41,613 nt of DNA. Origin: Gracilaria vermiculophylla (taxonomy: Eukaryota; Rhodophyta; Florideophyceae; Gracilariales; Gracilariaceae). This document shows positions 9,499 through 19,190 of the stretch, piece by piece. A program made the position numbers and the translations under genes. The stretch is taken from NCBI GenBank assembly GCA_019155205.2, contig JAHNZQ020003147.1, positions 62,179 through 103,791 of the forward strand. The letters run 5' to 3'. The stretch's first letter is position 1, and every line of letters begins with the position of its first letter. The notes beneath the pieces are model-generated. The model saw only the letters and a program-made list of their open reading frames with translations. It did not search any database and was not told where the DNA came from.

Positions 9499-10500
9499 AT
9501 GCGTCGTCGGCGCGCGTGGGGTCATCCCCGCCTTGCGCGTGCTGCGCTGGCGCTGTGCGTGTTGTTGCCGCTCGGCGCCATCTTCTTCGTGCCCCGCGTG
9601 CGTCGCAACGCGCCGCCAGCGGTCGACGATGATTCACTCCTGCACCAGCTTCTGCGTCGCGTCGCCATTGGCGACGCTCGCTCCCGCCGCGTGGTGCTGT
9701 TCGCCTTCAACTTCGCGTACCGAGAGCTAGCTCTCAACTTTGTGTGCTCGCTGCGCCGCCTTCACATCCAGAACTACCTGGCCGTCGCGCTAGACCAACG
9801 CGCGTACCACTTTCTCGCCGCTCGCGCTGTGCCTGTGGTGCTTCTGCCCGGCACCGGCCTCTACCACGATGGCCACGAGGCCGTGTTCGGGTCGCAACGC
9901 TTTGTCACAACGTCGCTCCAAAAGTCACGACTCGTACTGCGCGTCCTGCGTCTGGGCTACGACGTGCTCTTCAGCGATGTGGACGTCGCCCTGCTGCGCG
10001 ACCCGCGGCCGCCCCTGCGCTCCTACGCCGCTGATGTCGTCATCCAGTCCGACCGCCCCGCCTCACACCCGCACCTCGCGCCCAACTACAACATAAACTC
10101 CGGCCTGTATTTCGTCCGCTCCAACCCGCGTTCCGTCGCCGCCTTCGCCGCAATCGTCAATTACGCCGCCGCTATCCGCCGCTCTGAGCAAAAGGCCTTC
10201 AACTATGTGTTGTGCGGGGCCTTCAAACAGCACCGTGCGGGACCCGGTGTACGCCTCGGTTCGCGTCGCTGTATGCATCTGCGCTCGCGCGCCACCGTCG
10301 CCGTGCTGCCCCTCGACGCCTTTCCCAATGGCAGCAACGCCTCGTTTTGGCTCCACTCCACAGAACCGCTTTCAAACGCCTACCCACGGGCGCTGTGCAT
10401 GCATGTCAACTACGTCTCGGGTTGCCAGCGCAAGATACAGCGCCTCGCTCGACTCGGCATGTGGCTGCAATGCTCCTTTGGCTCAACGGCCGACACGTAA
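9499..10500 (+). CDS. Golgi glycosyltransferase, GT77-like nucleotide-diphospho-sugar transferase
   Basis: 333 aa; the first ATG begins MRRRR, followed by a single hydrophobic anchor (about 12-34), as in type II Golgi enzymes. The catalytic domain has the DxD motif in LFSDVDVALLRDP (D160, D162), preceded by LRLGYDV, then YNINSGLYFVRS and an EQKAFNYVLC segment. All of these are typical of the Nucleotid_trans family (PF03407), which includes plant arabinosyl-, xylosyl- and galactosyltransferases of cell-wall proteins and pectin. The DxD binds the metal and sugar nucleotide. It probably builds wall or extracellular polysaccharide or glycoprotein side chains. It converges on NDUFA9 with only 26 bp between stop codons, so the 3' UTRs must overlap. 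The exact sugar is not predictable. Confidence 0.75.
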   Translation: MRRRRAWGHPRLARAALALCVLLPLGAIFFVPRVRRNAPPAVDDDSLLHQLLRRVAIGDARSRRVVLFAFNFAYRELALNFVCSLRRLHIQNYLAVALDQRAYHFLAARAVPVVLLPGTGLYHDGHEAVFGSQRFVTTSLQKSRLVLRVLRLGYDVLFSDVDVALLRDPRPPLRSYAADVVIQSDRPASHPHLAPNYNINSGLYFVRSNPRSVAAFAAIVNYAAAIRRSEQKAFNYVLCGAFKQHRAGPGVRLGSRRCMHLRSRATVAVLPLDAFPNGSNASFWLHSTEPLSNAYPRALCMHVNYVSGCQRKIQRLARLGMWLQCSFGSTADT

Positions 10501-10526
10501 ACAAAACTCGTTTTACGCAAGCGCGC

Positions 10527-11582
10527 CTAATCCACATAGAAGAGGCTGCTGCGATCGCCTCCGCGTCGGAAGCGGCGCAAAACCTCATCCCCCAAGTCAG
10601 AGTAAACGCTCATCGGCTCGGCGTCCAAATGCTCAAAGCGCATCACGCTCTGTTTGGAACTGTCCAGTACGCGCTCGGCGCACTCCACGCTCAACTGATC
10701 GCTCGTGTAGGCAGGGTCCGGGTTGACAACGGGCAGCCGCATGGCTGTCAGGCGCATGCCCAAGTGCATGAGGCGCGGTGGCACTGGCAGGAAGCGCCCG
10801 TCGCGTTTGGTTGACGTGCTCACAAATTCGTACAGTTCTCGCACAGTCATAACTTGTGGTCCGCCCAGTTCCAGCGTGGTGGCGGCAAACTTGTCCGGGT
10901 CCCTGGCGGCGGCGGCCACGACGCTGGCAACGTCATTGACCCACACCGGTTGCACTCGCGATTCGCCATCGTCTGGCAGCGGGATGAAGGGCATGCGCAC
11001 GAGGTTATTGGCCATGCGCGTGATGAGACGATCCTCGGCGCCAAACATGTCGGTGGGCCGCACAATAGTTGCTTGAGGGAAGATTTGGCGAAGCAGGTGT
11101 TCGCCTTCCCGTTTGGTTTCCAGCCAGCTACTGGAACACGGTTGCAGCGGCGGGGCAGTGGAGACGTGCACAAAGTGCGAAACGCCCTCCTCGCGCGCGA
11201 TGCGCGCGAGCGTCTCAAGGCCGGCTATATGAACATCAGAAAAGGAGTAGTTGAGTGTCTCGTAGTGCTTGCCTATGAGGTTGATGACGACGGAGGAGCC
11301 GCGGATGGCGTCGCGCACGGACTGGTGGTCGCGCAGTTCAAAGGGAAAGGGGACAACCTGACCCAGATCGCCCATGACCTTGAGATGGCGCGCCATCAGC
11401 TCATCGCCGCGGAATGGGACGGTGAGCTGCGAGCCGATGCGGCCGAGGTGGTTGACGACGTATCGGCCGAGGAAGCCAGTAGCTCCGAAAACAGTGGCGG
11501 AGATGCCGCTGACGGATGAGCGGCCGCCGCTGCCGCGTGCCGCGAGCGACGCGGCTGCTACCAGTCGCGAGGAGGCGGCCAT
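10527..11582 (-). CDS. NDUFA9: Mitochondrial complex I subunit NDUFA9 (39 kDa, atypical SDR)
   Basis: 351 aa from MAASSRLVAAASLAARG, a good mitochondrial presequence. The Rossmann motif is GATGFLG (33-39) after the strand SATVF. Further family marks are VVINLIGKHYETLNYSF, FVHVSTA, TKREGE, IVRPTDMFG and VWVNDVA. The YxxxK catalytic pair of true SDR enzymes is not conserved at the expected place, as in NDUFA9, where the bound NADPH is structural. The frame stays open upstream to 11972, but that extension translates a minisatellite and lacks a presequence. The leader just before the ATG is strongly C-rich on the sense strand. Length fits the family (about 350-380 aa). Confidence 0.9.
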   Translation of the reverse strand: MAASSRLVAAASLAARGSGGRSSVSGISATVFGATGFLGRYVVNHLGRIGSQLTVPFRGDELMARHLKVMGDLGQVVPFPFELRDHQSVRDAIRGSSVVINLIGKHYETLNYSFSDVHIAGLETLARIAREEGVSHFVHVSTAPPLQPCSSSWLETKREGEHLLRQIFPQATIVRPTDMFGAEDRLITRMANNLVRMPFIPLPDDGESRVQPVWVNDVASVVAAAARDPDKFAATTLELGGPQVMTVRELYEFVSTSTKRDGRFLPVPPRLMHLGMRLTAMRLPVVNPDPAYTSDQLSVECAERVLDSSKQSVMRFEHLDAEPMSVYSDLGDEVLRRFRRGGDRSSLFYVD

Positions 11583-11760
11583 CTGGTGGAGGTGAGGGGG
11601 TGGAGGGAGGGAGAGAGGGCCACAGGAGGGGTGGTGCCGATGAGCTGAACCGGTGCGCGTGCGGGTGGCGCAGCTGCAGGGTGGTGGTGACCAATGCTTC
11701 TCACAACGTATCATAGCAGAAAGCGTTGTCGCAGGGCGTAGAGCAAAAGGCAAAGCGAAA

Positions 11761-11904
11761 GTGTTCACGTGCCCACGCGTCCAGGTGTTCACGCGTCCAC
11801 GTTCCCACGCGTCCACGTTCCCACGCGCCCATGTGCCAACGCGCCCATGTGCCAACGCGCCCATGTGCCAACGCGCCCATGCGCCCACGGGCCCACGCGT
11901 CCAT
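11761..11904. repeat. 16-bp GC-rich minisatellite, about 8-9 copies
   Basis: Units such as GTGCCAACGCGCCCAT (three nearly perfect copies at about 11833-11880) and the earlier variant GTTCCCACGCGTCCAC share a 16-bp period and an ACGCG(C/T)CCA core. The left and right copies are more diverged, so the array looks partly aged. It opens reading frames on both strands that should not be taken for genes. Confidence 0.8.
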
Positions 11905-12047
11905 ACATGCGCGCTGCCTACGCACCCCCACGCGACTGGCCAGGCGCGAGGGCTCAACGCTGTCTGGAGCACCTGCGGTCGCGGGTGGTGTCAAGCTTCA
12001 AGAGCACTGGGCGATGTGACATGTTCATAGACAACGCCGCATTGGTC

Positions 12048-12101
12048 GCGCAACTAGCGCAACGAGCGCAACGAGCGCAACGAGCGCAACGAGCGCAGCG
12101 A
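12048..12101. repeat. 9-bp tandem repeat GCGCAACGA, six copies
   Basis: The copies are GCGCAACTA, four of GCGCAACGA, then GCGCAGCGA. The array ends 37 bp before the GT14 start codon and so probably lies in its 5' leader. Confidence 0.8.
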
Positions 12102-12138
12102 GTGCGGACGGTGTCGTGCCGCCGCCGCCATCGCCGCT

Positions 12139-13626
12139 ATGGCCAAGCTGCCGTTTCCACACCGCGAACTATACTCCATGCCTCGCATCCGCCGCCTACG
12201 CGCCCCAGCGCCGCAGCGTAAGAGCTTTCGCCGCGCCCCGCCGCTAGTCGCGCTGCTACTGTCGTCCGTCGTCGTCATCACCGCCTTCTGGACCCTCTCG
12301 CGCGCCGCCTTCTTTACCTCGCAGCTCGCCGCGCTTCTGGACGAGCCCCCGCCCTCCCACCGTGACGCTTCCCGGCATCTGCCACACGCGCACCGTCTGT
12401 CACAGCTTCAAGGCTCGAGCGCTGATGCCGTGCTCGCCGCAGACGGCTCTGTGTTCTACATCGATCGTCAGACCCTGGCTATGGAACAGGCACCGCTGGC
12501 CCATGAGTTACCTGTCGCAACCATGACTCACGTCGTGGGTGACCGCCCCGCTAACCTCGCCTTCTTCATGCAGATATCTCACGCCAACATCCCATTTTTG
12601 CCGCGTCTGCTCACCGTGCTGTGGCATCCGGCTAACGTCTATCTCATCCATTTCGACAGCAAGATTCCCGCCCAAGAAACCGCTGCCTTCCGCCAGTCGT
12701 TGCGTGACAACCCGAAATTCTCCAACGTTCACCTCTTGCCGTCCGAGCACATCACATACATGGGCGTCTCCATGCTGCTCAACACCCTGGCCGCAATCGA
12801 TTTTTTGCTGCAGCTGGACCACGACTGGCACTACTTCATCAACCTGTCGGGCTCAGACTACCCGCTCGTGAACATTGCAAACATGCGCCGCATTCTGGGC
12901 CAGCCCAACGTGCTGCACCGAAATCTCACTTTCTTGCAGCTCGCGCCGAACCGCCGCTTTTGGAGCAGCACAAAGGAATCGCGCTTCGACTACATCTTCT
13001 ACGACACTTCGCTCGGAATGCGTCACGACGAGCAAGAGCACCAATTGCTCAAGACTGGGAAGAAACACCCCATGCATGACCGCCTCGGCCTGGAATTCAT
13101 CCAGAGTGAAGCGTGGGTCATCCTTCACCGCTCTTTTGCAAAATTCTCCGTACACAGCCCCTTCGCCAGAAAACTTCTCATCCTGCTGTCGATGATGAAG
13201 GACCCCGAGGAGCATTTTTTCGCTATGCTCGCGTGGAACGATGCGTATTTTAACAGCACGCTTGCTCACCACGCACTGCGCGGCATATACTGGAAGCTCA
13301 ATGGCTCCAGAAGTGGTCAGCACCCGTACTACATTGATCAGGAGCTCAAAGATGGCTCGTTACCGTTTTGGGACCCTGGCGTAGTGAAATCCAGATGCTT
13401 CTTTGCTCGCAAGTTTCGCCATCCTCAGAGCGCACTGCTCGACCGCATCGACCGGCTGATGAGCGGAACGCACGAGCATGCGGACATGGACGCCGTCGAG
13501 AAGTCGCTCACGGCCGTTCAGGAATACGTCACATGTTTGTCAAACAGAGATCCGCTTTGGCATGAAATTCTGTGGCATCCACCTTGTAATTACTCCGAGT
13601 ACCGTTCGTCGTGGGTCAGCAAGTGA
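12139..13626 (+). CDS. GT14 family glycosyltransferase (xylosyltransferase / core-2 GlcNAc-transferase type)
   Basis: 495 aa with a short basic N-terminus and one membrane anchor at about 34-56, a type II Golgi protein. An alternative start at residue 14 (12178) would keep the anchor. The catalytic domain begins near 138 with LAFFMQISHANIPFLPRLL and shows the GT14 hallmarks: VYLIHFDSK, ITYMGVSML, DWHYFINLSGSDYPL (around 229-243), SEAWVILHRSFAKF and the acidic DPEEHFFAML that carries the catalytic-region glutamate. The family includes protein O-xylosyltransferases, beta-1,6-GlcNAc branching enzymes and plant beta-glucuronosyltransferases of arabinogalactan proteins. The acceptor is unknown. 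A perfect hairpin follows the stop codon. Confidence 0.85.
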   Translation: MAKLPFPHRELYSMPRIRRLRAPAPQRKSFRRAPPLVALLLSSVVVITAFWTLSRAAFFTSQLAALLDEPPPSHRDASRHLPHAHRLSQLQGSSADAVLAADGSVFYIDRQTLAMEQAPLAHELPVATMTHVVGDRPANLAFFMQISHANIPFLPRLLTVLWHPANVYLIHFDSKIPAQETAAFRQSLRDNPKFSNVHLLPSEHITYMGVSMLLNTLAAIDFLLQLDHDWHYFINLSGSDYPLVNIANMRRILGQPNVLHRNLTFLQLAPNRRFWSSTKESRFDYIFYDTSLGMRHDEQEHQLLKTGKKHPMHDRLGLEFIQSEAWVILHRSFAKFSVHSPFARKLLILLSMMKDPEEHFFAMLAWNDAYFNSTLAHHALRGIYWKLNGSRSGQHPYYIDQELKDGSLPFWDPGVVKSRCFFARKFRHPQSALLDRIDRLMSGTHEHADMDAVEKSLTAVQEYVTCLSNRDPLWHEILWHPPCNYSEYRSSWVSK

Positions 13627-13648
13627 TCAGGACAGCAAACGACACAGC

Positions 13649-13682
13649 CATGTATATAAATATTTATATATTTATATACATG
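13649..13682. other. Perfect AT-rich inverted repeat after the GT14 stop codon
   Basis: Fifteen-base arms CATGTATATAAATAT and ATATTTATATACATG are separated by the 4-base loop TTAT. It lies 22 bases past the stop codon and so in the 3' UTR. It may be a 3'-end or stability element, or a cruciform-prone repeat. Confidence 0.7.
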
Positions 13683-14741
13683 TAGAGATAGTTAGTTGTC
13701 TCGCCTGCGCCTCTCAATGTTTCGTCAGCACTGGCAACTGGTAGTTTTGGCGGTTGAAAGCGCGTTGTTGGCGATGATTTAGGCTGTGATGATTTTCAAA
13801 ACGGCTTTCAAGCGCCGTACACACGGCGGCGCTTTCTCGGTGCAGCATTGCTGTAATGACAGACGCCAGCCGCATCAGCCGTGCGAGTCTCCGTCCTCCG
13901 GCGCACACGCGATTATGACAAGACGGCGCACGGCGCGCGCGTGATGGTCTCAGCCAGCGTTTCGCTAGCCGGTAAGGTACCCTTGGTACAGTATGTTGCG
14001 TAGTCGTTTTGTGTTACTATAGTAGCAATTTCAAGTAGGTTCACTGCTCCGAACAAGGACACGTCCTTGATTGTTTACCAGCAGTTTTTGTGTACACACA
14101 TGTTTCACTTTTGGCCATTTGTATGTATAACGTTGTTCACTTGTGGCCTCTCCCGTGTGCGGCGCATGTCCGAGCGATCATATGGCTACAGAGTATCCCC
14201 CCCCCCCTTGATTCTCTGTTGCACGAGCTTCCAGCAAACGACCTGACAGGTTGTACCACATGTATACCGCAGTGGCACATACGCATTGTTCAAATGCGCC
14301 CGTGCAGATCTCGATAAAACGTGAGGTCTTTTGTTTATATTACGATGTGCATTTGTGTGCAAATAGTTTGTGTCACGACGGCGTTCCAAAGCTGAACGAA
14401 TTATGAGTTTCATCGACAAGAGCAAGTACAGTATTCCACGGTGCTCTTGGTTCCATTACATAAGTACCGGTACCGGTACATGTGCGGTGCTGTTGACCAT
14501 TGAGCTTGCATGTGACCGCTCCCGATAAAGTTGCTGACGCGCGTGCTTTGTGACCTTCGCTGTCTGCTGCGGAAAAGAATCACCATTCCTGATAAAAACA
14601 GCCAAACCCCCCGACAGACATCGCATAGCTAATTGACCTGGCGACGCCTCCGTCCGCAACGCTCATCACCAACTCTCAGCGCCGTACCGAAGCGCGTCTG
14701 CGATACTTTGCGCAAGCACCTCTCAAAGTACCATGGACAAA
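13683..14741. other. Intergenic between converging genes, no gene seen
   Basis: Holds the 3' flanks of the GT14 gene and the zinc-ribbon gene. A 10-base C run lies near 14201-14210 and a small ACCGGT repeat near 14466-14477. Frames of 60-80 codons occur on both strands without recognisable content. Confidence 0.5.
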
Positions 14742-16311
14742 TCATTTATTAACAGCCATCTTGGTTTCAAGCGTCTTGTTTGTAAGTGCACCTGAGAGTG
14801 GTTGCGAGTTGCCCGCAGCATCCGACTCGCCGATGCTCGCTTGAGTCTCCCGTCGCTCGAGTGCAATGTTTCCATCCCGTCGCCTCTTTCCAGGTGGCAG
14901 CGCTTTTCGGCACGAAACGCAATCGGACCGTCGGATGTGATTTTCTGTCCGACAGTGCTTGCACTCTCGAAACACCCTCGCGCGACCTTTCTTGGGGTTG
15001 CGCAAGTGCACCGGGATGGTCGGACCGTTGCTCGCTTTCCTGCGGCTGCGCCCCCGAGAGCTCTTGGGCCGCTTGGCCACCCAGCTGTGCCCGGCCGACG
15101 ACGACGGCGCCTTGGCTTTCGAAAGAGGTGGCTGCGACGGCGCGTCTTGCGGCGCGTCTTGCGGCGCGCGCGCTGCGGGTGCTGCTTTCATCGCTTCGCT
15201 GTGCGGCATCATTAGCGTGACTGCGCTGCCTGTTGGCGCTGCGAACGAAGGAGTGAGGGGCGTGGACGCATCCTCTGTGCCATGAGGCAACACTTTGTTG
15301 TGAGCGTCCAACGCATGCTCGCCATTTCGGTTGAGGGGAGCTTCTACGGATTGCGGTGCTGGCGCCAAGGGCGACTTGACGTTTGGAGTCGTGATTGTGC
15401 TAACCGGCGAGGTTAGGGGGGCAGAGAAAGAGCGCTTGTCACCATGACTCGAAGATCGTTCGGATTGTGACACACGCTTGTGATATAGCTCACCCCTTGG
15501 TTTCTTGAGCGTGTGATGGCCATTTGCATGTTTCGTAATGTCAACCGAAGAGGCAAGGTTGTGGTCGTGAGGTGTAGCGGTTGAGAGCGAATTAGGGTTC
15601 ACGATCGGTGCAACCATGTTGTGGTTGAACGAGGGTGCCAAAGCTGTCATGCCCGGGTTGAGCGCGTGAACAAAAGAATGGCTGTGCGTGTTTGACGCGT
15701 TGAAGGTGGTGGCACCCGATGCGGTAGATGGACGCGGCTCTGGCACGAGCCGCAACGGTATGATGGACTGATGTGCGGCGTTGCTGGGCAAGGTGCTGGA
15801 AGCAAGCGCTAATGAGGATGAGGGTTCCCATCGATATGCGGAATTGAGGGCGTTGTTGGATGGCGAATTTACAAAGTGTGCAAGGGTAGGCCGCGGGGCG
15901 TCTTCCCTCATATTACCGTGCAGCATAGCGTTTGAGGACAGATTGGGCGCTAGCAGAGGGCTGGATTGGCTAATTGCGAACGAGCGCGGTGGCGGCGGCG
16001 GCAGCGGCGGCGGGAAGGTGGGATGAGCCAAGTGGGCCGAGGGGCGCATTTGAAATGACACAGACTGCTGCGAAGCACCTCTAGAGGCAACGGGCAGAAA
16101 TGAGGCACTGACGGTATTGGGGTCGGTATTGAGAGAAGAGAAGGGTGAATGTGGCGGCGGCGAGGCGGCAGGGTGAAGCATGTGATGAGGCTGTCGAGGC
16201 TTCTGACGGTGCTTCTGTTGTTGTTGATGTTGCTGTTGTTGTTTTTCCTGCTGGTGCTGCTGGTGCTGTTGTTGCTGCAGCTGCAGCAGCTGATGGTGGT
16301 GATGGTGTTGC

Positions 16312-16353
<42 letters not shown>

Positions 16354-16583
16354 GGAAAGTGCTGGTGAGACGAATAGAGTGGATGCGAAGTGGTGAGCGG
16401 CGGAATGGAGGAATCTTGCGGCGACAATAGCGGGAGACGGGGGTGCGGGGACGAAGAATTGCGTGATGGGGCGGAGTTTTGTGCAGGGCGAGGCGGGGGA
16501 GGGGGGAGGGGTGATTCGGCGGTGGCGGGGGCGGAGGAGCGAAGAAACGAGGGCTGCTCGAGAAAGGAGAACGTGTGATCCAT
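14742..16583 (-). CDS. Glutamine/proline-rich protein with C-terminal CxxC...CxxC zinc ribbon
   Basis: 613 aa, taking the ATG at 16583 (MDHTFSFLEQ). Upstream the frame only translates a poly(C) tract. Residues 26-33 are proline-rich, about 78-130 are Gln/His-rich including 13 consecutive CAG glutamines, and the middle is low-complexity Ser/Pro/Asn. Near the end is a basic stretch (RPKSSRGRSRRK, a likely nuclear signal) and then a four-cysteine knuckle, CKHCRTENHIRRSDCVSC (C541, C544, C555, C558), followed by another basic patch. The spacing resembles RanBP2-type or zinc-ribbon fingers. The overall make-up suggests a nuclear transcription or RNA factor. The family is not recognised. The leader contains a long C tract 36 bases before the ATG. 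Confidence 0.6.
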
Positions 16584-16618
16584 GAGTGAGGCAGAAGCGA
16601 CGTGGGCAAGAGAAGGCA

Positions 16619-16714
16619 GGGGGGGGGGGGGGGGGGGGAGGAAGGGGCGGGGGGGGAAGGGGCGGGGGGGGAGGGGGCTGGGCGGTGCGGAGCAGCAATG
16701 GTTGCGTTGCTTAG

Positions 16715-16803
<89 letters not shown>
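16619..16803. repeat. Poly(G)-rich tract including an 88-base G homopolymer
   Basis: Starts as broken G runs at 16619-16677 and, after a short unique segment, becomes an uninterrupted G run at 16716-16803. On the sense strand of the zinc-ribbon gene this is poly(C), ending 36 bases before its ATG. The exact length may be unreliable for sequencing reasons. It creates spurious poly-Gly and poly-Pro frames. Confidence 0.85.
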
Positions 16804-16886
16804 CGAGGATGAATGGGCTGAGTGGGAATGGGCTGAGTGGGAATGGGCTGGGCGGTGCGGAGCAGCAATGGTTGCGTTGCTTAGCG
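16675..16886 (+). repeat. 42-bp direct repeat flanking the G homopolymer
   Basis: The same 42 bases (starting GGGCTGGGCGGTGCGGAGCA and ending TTAGCG) occur at 16675-16716 and 16845-16886, exactly 170 bp apart, on either side of the 88-base G run. Between the run and the second copy are three partial copies of a 15-base unit around GGGAATGGGCTGAGT. This is either a slippage/duplication product or an assembly artefact. Confidence 0.8.
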
Positions 16887-18430
16887 AGGGGGGTGGGGGA
16901 AGGGCGGTGGTGGCGCAAGCGCGCGCGCTGCGGTTCGCTGTGATACTTTTGGACACGGCGAGTGGGCGCCGTCTAGCACGGCGGCGGCTCCCGTTTGAAA
17001 AGTGCGGCGCGCGCGCACGAAGCAACGACACACGTGGCCGCCACGCGCCGCCACTACGTGCGCCGCGTCGTGGCGCCTATGAGCCGCTTACGTCCATGCG
17101 AATGCGTTTGCGCGCGGCGACTGGCACCGTTGCTCCCTCCACCAGCCATCCAATCTGTCGATCTCGCGCGTTGTGGGCGCCACCAGTGCGCAAAATCTGT
17201 CGTTTGCTCGCCCTCGCGCCCGACCTGCCTCGACCTCAGCTCCGGAAACGCCGCCAATTTTGTGCCCTTCGCTTCTGACTTGTCCTCTCTTCCACACACA
17301 ACTCGTCTCTGGATGCCTTTTTTGACGTTCAAGACGTATGAGGCAAATCGCTCAAAACGCACGACGTCCACCGGCGCAAAACATTTGTTCAACGAAAACT
17401 GCGCTCCACAACCATCAAAATGTCACTCAAACTTCGTATCGTGCTTGACTGCTGCGTCACCCAAAGTCCATGAGACACGTTGCTACAGTACAGCAAGGTG
17501 TGTGTGCACCACAAGCTTAAACGCAAAAGCTTTGCTTCTCCTCTCTCATCTCTCGTATCCTTCTAAAAGCGTGTTTACAGTTTGCTAATTCACACCTTCG
17601 CACGCAACCGACATTGACGGTGACTTGAGTTTCTCAAAACTCGTATCACATTTTAATACAGTAAGCTATCATGATCTATATCGTCCGGGAAACGTTAATC
17701 GTACTCAGCTTCTCGGAAAAATGTTCCGCTGTGTTACTTTAAACTCTCTCTGCCAACCAAATAAATTCTCCTCTCGCAATTTTGACGACAGCTACAGTCT
17801 ACCTACAAGCGCTAATCTACGCTCGTCTGCTGTATTTCTCAAATGCAGAGTACAACTTTCTCTACGTGTGGGTCGTGTGCGACAAGTTACACACCAAGGC
17901 TTCACATGTTTGCGACACCTTTCTCGCGAAACAGCGCCATCCAAATTACGTTTTCCACTTAATGAAAACAAATGGTTCCCGTGACTGCCGTTGCTCATCA
18001 ACGCTCGGGCAGCAAACAAGATGATGTCTAACCAAGGTCTGAAAAAGTTTCGAACCACTCGACCCCCATTTCCGCCAAACAACAACAAATACACGCGCTA
18101 CAGATGCCGAACAAGACTTTCCGGAGAACATTTTGATTTACTCAACCATATGATGTATTCTTTTTGAAAGCAATTTGTGACGAAAATGCTCATGTTTCAA
18201 GTCGCGGAAAGCAGCAAGCTGCATACGTTCGACAACGTTTTCAAGTCTTTCACGCAGCGCTTGTCACCCACCGCGTTTCTATGCATGAATAGACCATCTA
18301 CATAAACACTGATTGGCCGGATTAAACGTCTTGTTGCAATTCGGCGAGCAGAAAAAAGGAAAAAGTTCTGGCTTTTACAATCGGTGAACAACTCCGAGAA
18401 AAACAAATTTTGGCTGAACCATTTTGTTAA
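16887..18430. other. Gene-poor stretch, no gene supported
   Basis: GC-rich to about 17280, then AT-richer. The longest frames (16995-17588 plus, 17054-17392 minus) overlap on opposite strands and show no domain, transit peptide or membrane pattern. The left part probably includes the promoter of the zinc-ribbon gene. Confidence 0.45.
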
Positions 18431-18902
18431 GGAGGTAAAGTAGATGACAAAGAACAAGTTGCACGGCTGTCGAAAGAAGAGAAAAAAGCAAAAAAGCAAA
18501 AAACAATCCAACCCGAGGAGATCATCCGAGATCGCGTGCCAAAATGCGCATGTAAGTACAACCGATCACCGCTAAAGTATAGTGACGCAATTTCGCAATC
18601 TAATGCTGTGAGAAAGTGCAGGAAGGCTACAAAATCAAATACATCACATGACCAAATTTGTGAGCCTACTATTCAACAAACGAAAGAGCAGCAACAATTA
18701 CAGGCAGAAAAACAGCGTCTCGAAGCTAAGAGAATACAGATCGAGGAAAGGAGGGGGGGAAATTTTACAGAAAGAGTCCCAGTAGTGTGTTGAATTGGAC
18801 AGGCAGCGATTCAAATTGCAGAAGCAGGAGCGTCTGCAAGCCACACGAGAGCGTGAGATCATGTCAGATGTCATTGGTATGCTCTCTAAAGAATCGCAAT
18901 GA
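18431..18902 (+). pseudogene. Lys/Glu/Gln-rich coiled-coil coding remnant, frameshifted
   Basis: An ATG-less frame after a TAA at 18428 encodes GGKVDDKEQVARLSKEEKK, then a Cys-containing linker and EQQQLQAEKQRLEAKRIQIE, clearly heptad-like. It stops at 18793. A second frame, shifted by one base, runs 18792-18902 and encodes ELDRQRFKLQKQERLQATRE to a final KESQ, a natural continuation of the same helix. A run of seven G at 18753-18759 lies just before the break. This looks like the C-terminal part of a decayed gene, possibly transposon-borne; such helices are common at the ends of transposon-encoded DNA-binding proteins. The original family is not identifiable. Confidence 0.4.
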
Positions 18903-19190
18903 TCCCACAGGCGTGCAAAGGCACGAACAGTCATCAGGTGTTCAGCTTCGGTTTGCTTAGTGCACTTGCATGGTGCAGACGAGTGACTCGTGGCTAAAGC
19001 AGACGCATTGTGAGACATAAATGTAAGGCAGCAATGGCGGTGGCGACCAAGGTGTCGGTCGCGGCTGTGGTTTGATTCTCTTCCCCGTAAACGGCAAAAT
19101 CGGGCGGGGAAGCGGCAATATCCGTGAAATGGAAGAGATTCAGAACGAGATGTGCGATTGGCGACGGCGCGATTAAGGGCAGGGCTGGCG

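Larger units (their letters stand above)
11583..12138. promoter_or_regulatory. Divergent promoter region, NDUFA9 and GT14 genes, with tandem repeats
   Basis: This 556-bp gap carries the start regions of two divergent genes. 11593-11636 is G-rich on the plus strand, giving NDUFA9 a C/T-rich leader within about 10-55 bases of its ATG. The middle holds a 16-bp minisatellite and the right end a 9-bp repeat next to the GT14 start. A CACGTG box lies near 11766. No TATA box is evident. Confidence 0.45.

Noticed and set aside
10854..11519. 221-codon plus-strand frame opposite NDUFA9
   Set aside because: Antisense shadow of a confidently identified gene in GC-rich DNA.
11583..11972. 130-residue N-terminal extension of NDUFA9
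   Set aside because: It translates the 16-bp minisatellite and would bury the mitochondrial presequence that begins at 11582.
16584..17031. Poly-Pro/poly-Gly frames and the N-terminal extension of the zinc-ribbon frame
   Set aside because: Products of the G tract and its flanks; the ATG at 16583 starts the first non-repetitive coding sequence.
16995..17588. 197-codon plus-strand frame downstream of the G tract
   Set aside because: Overlaps opposite-strand frames of similar length and has no domain or targeting pattern.
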